64,000 nucleotides of DNA, taken from positions 8,314,220 through 8,378,219 of the forward strand of contig OX422189.1 of NCBI GenBank assembly GCA_949130485.1, read 5' to 3'. The stretch comes from Agelas oroides (Eukaryota > Porifera > Demospongiae > Agelasida > Agelasidae). Position numbers and translations under genes: made by a program. The notes below the pieces were generated by a model. It was given only the letters and a program-made list of their open reading frames with translations, ran no database searches and was not told where the DNA came from. Positions 57,587 to 64,000 of this stretch are shown here, one piece after another (the stretch's first letter is position 1; every line of letters starts with the position of its first letter).

Positions 57587-57938
57587 CTGGGAGGAAAGAT
57601 TTTAACAGCAAAACAGTTATGAAACTCTTCTCCCGGCACCAAAATACTGTGAGCTGAAAAAAGTACAGTGTGCATGTGGTTGCAAACTATAATAGCAGGA
57701 TACTAAGCTGTCTCAAGTAAAGACTTTGCATGAAAAAGCTGCATACTCATAGACCAACAGTGATTCTTGTACTTGCTGTATGGTTGAGAGTGTGTGAATG
57801 CTTTTTCTATAGTTCCGATTGCTACACAAACAGCTATATTTGATTTATATAGCACAAGAAAAAAAATGCAGACGGTGGCACCCCCATTGTGTGGATTGAT
57901 GGTAAACTTATACATTAGCAAGTATCTAAACATCGTAC

Positions 57939-60077
57939 CAATTCCTCCATCCTGAAACCAAACTTGTTGTTTCCTTTGTATGGAACCGAGTAGTTTTCCT
58001 GTTTTGCTGCAAACAATGTAAGAACTGTCAGGGCAGATTCTGGCTGCATGGGATGGGCTGCATTCACATGGGCAGAGGAATGCTGGCTCCACTTGTACAC
58101 GTTGAAACCTCATTACATCAAAAACCTTATGAACTGCAACAAAAATTTTTCTGCGAATGTTTAGGCAGAATGTCTTGACATCCTTCTCCTCAACTTTGTC
58201 CATGTTGACATGGATTTCAAGGTGTCGTGTATAGTTCACCATCGTTATTGTGACAGGAAATATGGGATCACAGAGTTTGACAATATTGTGTGCAAGACAT
58301 TCTGGTGAAGTCTGTTCTGTTCGACACAGCTTCCAGTTGTAAACAGAGATAAGACATGATGTGATGTTACAAAAGCAACCATTGGGAACACAGCCATTAC
58401 TGAAGTGTATGACTAGTGGGGCTGCCTTGGAGGATGAGGGAAGTAATTCCTGAATGTCTTTCTCAGGAACAGCTGCAAGTAAGCTCATCATAAGGTATTC
58501 TTTTTTCCTCATTGTGGATGACTTCTGCCCTAGCCTGCCAGAGTGAGTAGGAGGCTGCTGGTTCTTGGCCAGTGACTCTTCAGTACTAAGTTGGGCTATT
58601 GTGTACATGCGCAGGAAGAGTTTAATGGCATCCTGGGGTTCATATATACTGGTAATGAAGCAATGAGACAGCTGCAGACCCTTATCGCACAGCATCTCTT
58701 CTGTAATAATGCCTTCCTTGCAAAAGCGTTCGTATTTAGCCAGTACTGCAGGCAGGCCACCAGACTTCACTTTGTAGCTAAGAGCTACAATTGCATTGAC
58801 AAAGTCAAGGGGCACTTGTGGAGACAGAAATACTAGGTTCGGAAGAACATGTTTAAAATAGAGGAAAATATTGTGGCGATGGAAGTAAATCAATGCTGCC
58901 TGAACAACCTCGCTGCTCATTTTCAGCCTTGTCCCAACCTGCACACACTCATCAAAGCTCAAGACCATCAACTGCCTACCTTCCTCTTTCTTCTCCTTTG
59001 CATACAAGATAGCTTCTTGTTCAAACAAGAAAAAAGACGCAGGAATCTCAACCTTTTCTCCTATGTCAGCATCAATGATTTTCTGACGAATTAGTTCCAA
59101 GACCTCTTCGTCATGATCGTCTGGGTTCAGCAAATTCACTGGAAAGATGATCTCATCACATGAGCGGTAGACAATCAACTCATTCTCCATTGCAGGAACA
59201 AAAAGACTTTTCAGTTCCTTATTCACAGCTGCTAAGGTTTCAGAAAGTTTATCCTTCACACAGTCTCGGTGGGTGCCAATGATGCTTACCTTGGATTGCT
59301 GGCTTCCTGTGTATGTAAGCCTCTTAGCTTGCAAAGTGCAAGCAAGCTGATGAATGACCTGCCTGTTAGTAAGTGCAGAAGGAAGGGGTCGCTTGAACGC
59401 TGTGCCATCCTCATAGAAAGCAATGAGAGGGTACTCATCAAGAGATTGGGCAAGATTCATGACAAGCACAGTTAGATTGGAATTGTGGATCAAAGATGGC
59501 ATTGTTTCCATAAATTCGGGCTGCCCTCCTGTGTCAATCATATATAGGAGCTCTATGATGAGGGCTTTCTTGGGACCTTTTACCTTTTGCACTAAGCTGA
59601 TCATGGCTTCACTAGCATAGCTCTTCTCTGGTAGAAAATGAGCTGCAGTGGAAGGGGCAGTGGATGGTGAAGGGATAGCTGTGGTTGGCTGCGAATGAGA
59701 GAGCGCTTCCTCTGAAGAGGCTTGGGCAGGCTCTAGTGCCTCTTCTTCTGTGAAGATCTTAGCTAGGGAAGTTACATCAGCCTTAGGCAACCCACCCTGG
59801 AAGAATGGGGCCAAGAACTCAAGGATCTTCTCCGGTGCAAGGAGCTCCAAGGAATCCATCCGTGCAATACGATGCATGAGTCCACGCAAGGACTTTTCTG
59901 CAATCCCCGTGCTAGTGTACCTACCTGGGGGGTTGGTTCGAAAAATTCTACTAATAAGCCATGTCTTTCCTGATCCTGCAATGCCAACAACTACTGCAAC
60001 TGTGTTCCTCTGTTCAAGACTTCCCGATTCTAGAGCTTGGTCTACAATTGTCTGGGCTTTGTCATCACTCATGGTCA
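57939..60077 (-). CDS. Roc-COR GTPase exon (locus C)
   Basis: This is one 2139-bp exon, the same length as in locus A and alignable without any net gap. It carries GIAGSGKTW (residues about 32-40), the Pro/Ser/Thr-rich insertion, DTGGQPEF (182-189), GTHRDC (268-273) and the COR-like FHRHNIFLYFKHVLPNLVFL. It enters in phase 1 and leaves in phase 1 through IG|GTACGA, a weaker donor than the GTAAGA of locus A. If the donor is missed, the frame reads about 78 residues into the intron to a stop. The next acceptor in phase is the first Ig exon at 57586. No Kelch exons are seen upstream within the window, so the start is either ATG at 60072 after a 5' UTR exon, or lies in exons to the right. Role as for locus A. 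Confidence 0.85.
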
Positions 60078-60989
60078 CTGCAAAAAAAGTGAGGGAGACA
60101 ATATATAAGAAAATGCAGGAAACGCATGAATTGAAGGTACTAACTACAGTACACTAAGCTGCCGTATGTCAGCCAGTAGAGACAACTTCATGACATAGCC
60201 AACAGATCCTTAACATTTCTGTCCTATCAAGGACTGTGGCTGAAACAACTTTGATTTTACCATACAAAGAATACGTGCTGCATAAACACTTTACTATATC
60301 TTGGCTTTCACTTAATACATTTTGGAAGGCCACTGTTTGGCTCCTCTTCAACTGGCAGGGGGGCTATATTGTTATTGTGTGTGCAAGGGGGGTCAGGGCA
60401 CATGCACTCCCAGAAGTGTTTTTAATATTAGGTAGTTTGAAACCACTTCTGAAATACTTTAGAGCCAAAAGTATCACTATGATCTTCCTTCAATGTATCT
60501 ATCACAGACCTGAGGCTTTGTATTAGGGTAGCATTTCTGTTGGCATGGTTATATGCATTGACTTCATTATTAGGATACCATTACCCTTCTGGAATTGTGG
60601 CAGCCCTTACTGACTCCCACAACCTTTTCCCCAAAATGCAGAAGGTGTGATTGTGCTCATATTCTCACTAAACTATGATAAGTGGTAACAGTCATAAATC
60701 ATTGACTAGGCAAGTATTAACCAGCACCGATATGTTCTAACCAGCACTAATAAAGAAAAATATGGCTGACTCACAAGACTAATCAGCAAGGGCATGGCAA
60801 CTCGCCCGGAAAGCAAAAATTGACTAGCAGCATGATACAACAGCACCTCCTGAAGTTAAAGAAATCATATATATGTCTATGGTGCTACAAAATGTTGTGT
60901 GCCAAACAGACACTGTTGACTGTATCATTTCAGTAAACAAGAGATGCAACTGGTGTGTATGGTGAAATACTTAGTCATGTGACCTTAAC

Positions 60990-61617
60990 TATTAGTGCCA
61001 AAATTGCTCAATATACTATTGTCAATAGGAAGGCAATTTCTCACATACAACACGAATGGTTAATGTCATTTGGAAGGCAGTTTAGATCATTGTTCAGAAG
61101 GTGTTCTCTGTCATTTGTGAATGCCCTACAGAGCTACCGAGCGATACTACAGCAGCCAAAAAGGGTTAGCCGCAGCTGCGTCTTGGACAGGTCGTGGCCC
61201 TACGAGGTCATGCATGGCCAAGGTCACATGACCGCCATGCCCATTAGTCAAATATGTATACCATAAGCTCCCGAAAATAAGCGGACGTATACTATTTTAG
61301 CCACCCCACCTCGAAAGACTTTTTGACAGCCCTATCTCAATTCACCTACTCTCATTACACCTATTACAGACCAAACAAACCAAAAGCAGCAATAAACAGA
61401 TTAGAGAGAACTGGTGCGGCGGTCGTTCCATCCAAGACGTGGCTGCAGAAAACTCTTTTTGGCTGCCGTAGTATCACTGTGTAGTTCTGTAGCGCCTTCA
61501 AGAATGGAGAAACCGCCTTCCAAATGGAATTGACCGTCCACATTGCATGTGAGACATCGCTTCCTATTGTCAATAGTATATCGAGTAATTTTGGCACTAA
61601 CAATGGATATAAATCTC
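60990..61617. mobile_element. Foldback element with about 200-bp arms
   Basis: 60990 to about 61190 and about 61430 to 61617 are inverse copies with mismatches; shared pieces are AGTGCCAAAATT, ATACTATTGTCAATAGGAAG and ACAGCAGCCAAAAAG. The spacer is about 240 bp. No transposase. Confidence 0.75.
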
Positions 61618-62040
61618 CACCTGATTCAATATGGCGTGAGCTCATCTACCAACTTGAACACCCAAGCTATTTACTAACTCGCAACATATACTACTAATGA
61701 ACCAGCATGTAGCATGATGTCCATAAATTCCCTCAGTGCTGTGAATATTAATATTGTACACTCTTGTGAGACTACTAGCATTTGTGGTACAAAAAAGGCC
61801 CCAGATCCTGTCACAAGTCTCTCCGTAAGGGCCCCTAGCACCTGCGTGTTTTCATATGCACACTTATTCCTGCAGTCATCATTCATGCCACCCACCTTCA
61901 GGTCACTTGTAACACTGGATGACTAGTGTATAATTCTTTGTACAACAAGGCATCATCATTCATGACCACATGATACAGACCATCATTTGACACCTACCAG
62001 CACACTCAGCTCATGTGAGTTTTATGCACTTGGAATGGAT

Positions 62041-62338
62041 GTCCATTGCTTCTTCTGGATGTGTCAAGTTATTCAACTAATCAAGTTATTGTATGTTGCT
62101 AGGTGATCGCTAAGATTATTTTGCGTACAATAAATCTACTATACAAGTCCACAACTTCCCACTATAGTGCAATAACTACATTTATCATATGTCCATTGCT
62201 TCTTCTGGATGTGTCAAGTTATTCAACTAATCAAGTTATTGTATGTTGCTAGGTGATCACTAAGATTATTTTGTGTACAATAAATCTACTATACAAGTCC
62301 ACAACTTCCCACTATAGTGCAATAACTACATTTATTAT
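62041..62338. repeat. Two-copy tandem duplication, 150-bp period
   Basis: 62041-62190 and 62191-62338 are almost identical (first bases GTCCATTGCTTCTTCTGGAT). A handful of substitutions separate them, so the duplication is recent. Confidence 0.95.
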
Positions 62339-63274
62339 CCAGTTGATATTTCTACAACAGTATTTTCCCATTCCCGTGCCGTGCAATACCACACGATATT
62401 GCACGGGTAGTTATTGCACGGGCCCTGAGGCTATATACGCACGATATCCTAGCAACCAGCATGCGCTTTAATTAGAACCAGTGCGTTCGAACGGCGAGTT
62501 ACTCGGGACTTTGTGTGAGAAGAGACATGACGATGTTGTGGTAATGGATAATAAATACTTCATTACACTCGTTAGCGTGCATATCGCGGTTATTGCACGC
62601 TAACTCGTGTAATAAGGTATATGTATGCAAGAGTGCAATAACTCACAGATTATCACACTCTCACTTAATGTTTACATTTTTTGCGAATGCAAAAGCAGCT
62701 CTTGTAGGTACGATACCCTTCGAGCGCTTTCGTGCATGTTCTTGGGCTAAAGATGACGAGGTTCACCTTTCTTCAACACCGATGTACGAAAGTGGCTAGC
62801 CAGCTAGCTTAGTCTTATACCGGCCATTCTGGCGTGCAAAAAAAACAAAACAGCATTAAGAGGTTAGTAGCAAGCTGCAATGAGTGGCTTGTTTAATTTG
62901 CCAGGGCTGAACAGCTCTCTAGCTGTATAACCACCAAGCAATGCACAATAAATCAGTTAGATCGCACCCACTCAGGATGTAACCGCTTTACATGCACTCA
63001 GCACTTGGGCACTGCGCACACTCGTGCCTCATGCTTATGAAGTGGCTACATCCCTCATGGGTGCAAAGTAATTCTTACTTATTTACATTTTTTTTTGTTT
63101 TTTCACATCTTGGGATGTAACCGGTGTAATGTAAACACACTCTACCTCTTGTTTGCATCAATCATTATGCACAAGTGGAGCCACTACTGTTTTCAATTCC
63201 AACAGCAAAACCTTTTTCTGCATCATTGAACAATTTCGTTAGCAAAAATATTCTCCCATGACATGTATTAATGC

Positions 63275-63441
63275 TCTGGAATGTCTAATTAAAAAAGGTA
63301 TTATGTAACCATAATAAGGTCAAACAACCCATGTTCTTTTACAGTAAATTAACCCTAGGTCAAGGTCTGGAATGTCTAATTAAAAAAGGTATGACGTAAC
63401 CATAACAAGGTCAAACAACCCATGTTCTTTTACAGTAAATT
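63275..63441. repeat. Two-copy tandem duplication, 91-bp period
   Basis: TCTGGAATGTCTAATTAAAA starts at 63275 and again at 63366. The copies differ at a few positions and the second is cut short. Confidence 0.95.
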
Positions 63442-63969
63442 TTCAATTTCCATCTTTGGGTGTAACTATTAATCTATATGGTATCTATCTTGGAGTGCGG
63501 TTTAGACCTAAAATAATACAGAGGTGAATATTGCAATGAGGTCCACTGATATTACTCCATTACACTACAACCACTCCTGATCCAGTTGCAATACCCTTAC
63601 GCTCTACCATCTCTCCTGATCATCTTTCATAACCATCATCGTAATGGTTGCTGGCAATGCTTTATGAACAATCTGATGTTGATGGCAGTGTGTTTACTGA
63701 TTGCTATACTTTTGAATGCAAAGTGTGAGTGGCTGCTATAGCACCAAGACACAGTTCTGTGGCAGTGCCTCAAATACAAAGGCTGGTTCCAAAGGGAAGG
63801 TGCTCCGAGAAATGACCATACGATGAATTTTGCATGGTTATGGTGGCCTCAGAAGCACTCTCATGTGGTCTACAATTGCAAATTTTCCTGGTGGAGCATG
63901 CCCCCAGACCCCCCTGGAACGCTGTGCGCTATACGCACACAGACAACTGCGCTGCACCAACCCCAACTC

Positions 63970-64000
63970 TATATGTATGCCCCCCCCCCCCCCCCCCCCC
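63970..64000. other. Poly-C run at window edge
   Basis: More than 20 consecutive C residues end the window. This may be a sequencing or assembly artefact, or a true homopolymer; a similar poly-G occurs at about 6655-6670. Confidence 0.7.

Larger units (their letters stand above)
60078..64000. other. Right-hand flank: repeats, no recognised gene
   Basis: Homology with the upstream side of the locus A GTPase exon ends within about 40 bp (60115). Beyond this I find the foldback at 60990-61617, tandem duplications and AT-rich DNA. The stretch around 62380-62640 has repeated TTGCACG / CGTGCAA motifs and may be another transposon. Any upstream exon of locus C that lies here was not recognised. Confidence 0.5.

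Noticed and set aside
57703-57938. C-terminal extension of the locus C GTPase frame beyond 57939
   Set aside because: It lies after a plausible donor (GTACGA) and matches intronic sequence in locus A. It would be used only if the intron is retained.
1-64000. CRISPR arrays, operons, prophage or rRNA
   Set aside because: No spaced direct-repeat arrays, no bacterial gene organisation and no rRNA-like conserved stretches were seen; the split genes are animal-like.

Overview
The window looks like nuclear DNA from an early-branching animal, most likely a sponge (Porifera). The evidence is split genes with GT-AG introns, Roc-COR (Roco) GTPase genes joined to Kelch, ZU5-UPA, Ig, Sushi and Death-domain exons, a UBXN7 orthologue, and dense transposon debris. 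No species can be named. Nothing bacterial (operons, ribosome-binding sites, CRISPR) is present. All recognised host genes lie on the minus strand. Exon borders below were read by eye from splice signals and reading-phase continuity; no transcripts were available.

Layout. (1) 1.15-5.73 kb: 5' part of a UBXN7-like gene, running off the left edge. (2) 7.09-15.01 kb: locus A, six Kelch-coding exons followed in phase by a Roc-COR exon and a Death domain. (3) 15-20.3 kb: upstream DNA of locus A, with a doubly nested DNA transposon at 17.97-19.46 kb and a hairpin MITE at 19.8-20.1 kb. (4) 20.33-27.23 kb: a three-level nest. An outer element with TAGCCTCG ends and a perfect 9-bp target duplication contains a non-LTR retrotransposon, which contains a Mutator-like long-TIR element. 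(5) 27.2-29.4 kb: a remnant of locus C-type intron and unrecognised coding-like DNA. (6) 29.98-43.03 kb: locus B, Kelch, a Ser-rich linker, Roc-COR, ZU5, UPA and Death, with a hAT transposon sitting exactly on a splice donor. (7) 43-47.7 kb: upstream DNA of locus B, which is a diverged copy of the 10.9-19.65 kb block. (8) 48-53 kb: no clear gene, but a decayed copy of a transposon-like family at 51.3-53.0 kb. (9) 54.01-60.08 kb: locus C, a Roc-COR exon nearly identical to that of A, then five Ig exons, a transmembrane exon, a Sushi exon and a Death exon. (10) 60.1-64 kb: repeats, ending in an artificial-looking poly-C run.

Biology. The three tandem Roco loci appear to be built from the same kit of phase-1 exons, each with a different set of modules between the GTPase and a C-terminal Death domain. 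This is what would be expected of a rapidly diversifying family of intracellular sensors or adaptors, comparable to NLR or PIDD-like proteins, in a sponge immune or cell-death pathway. The GTPase and Death-domain calls are direct readings of motifs. The joining of modules into single transcripts, and any immune role, are inferences.
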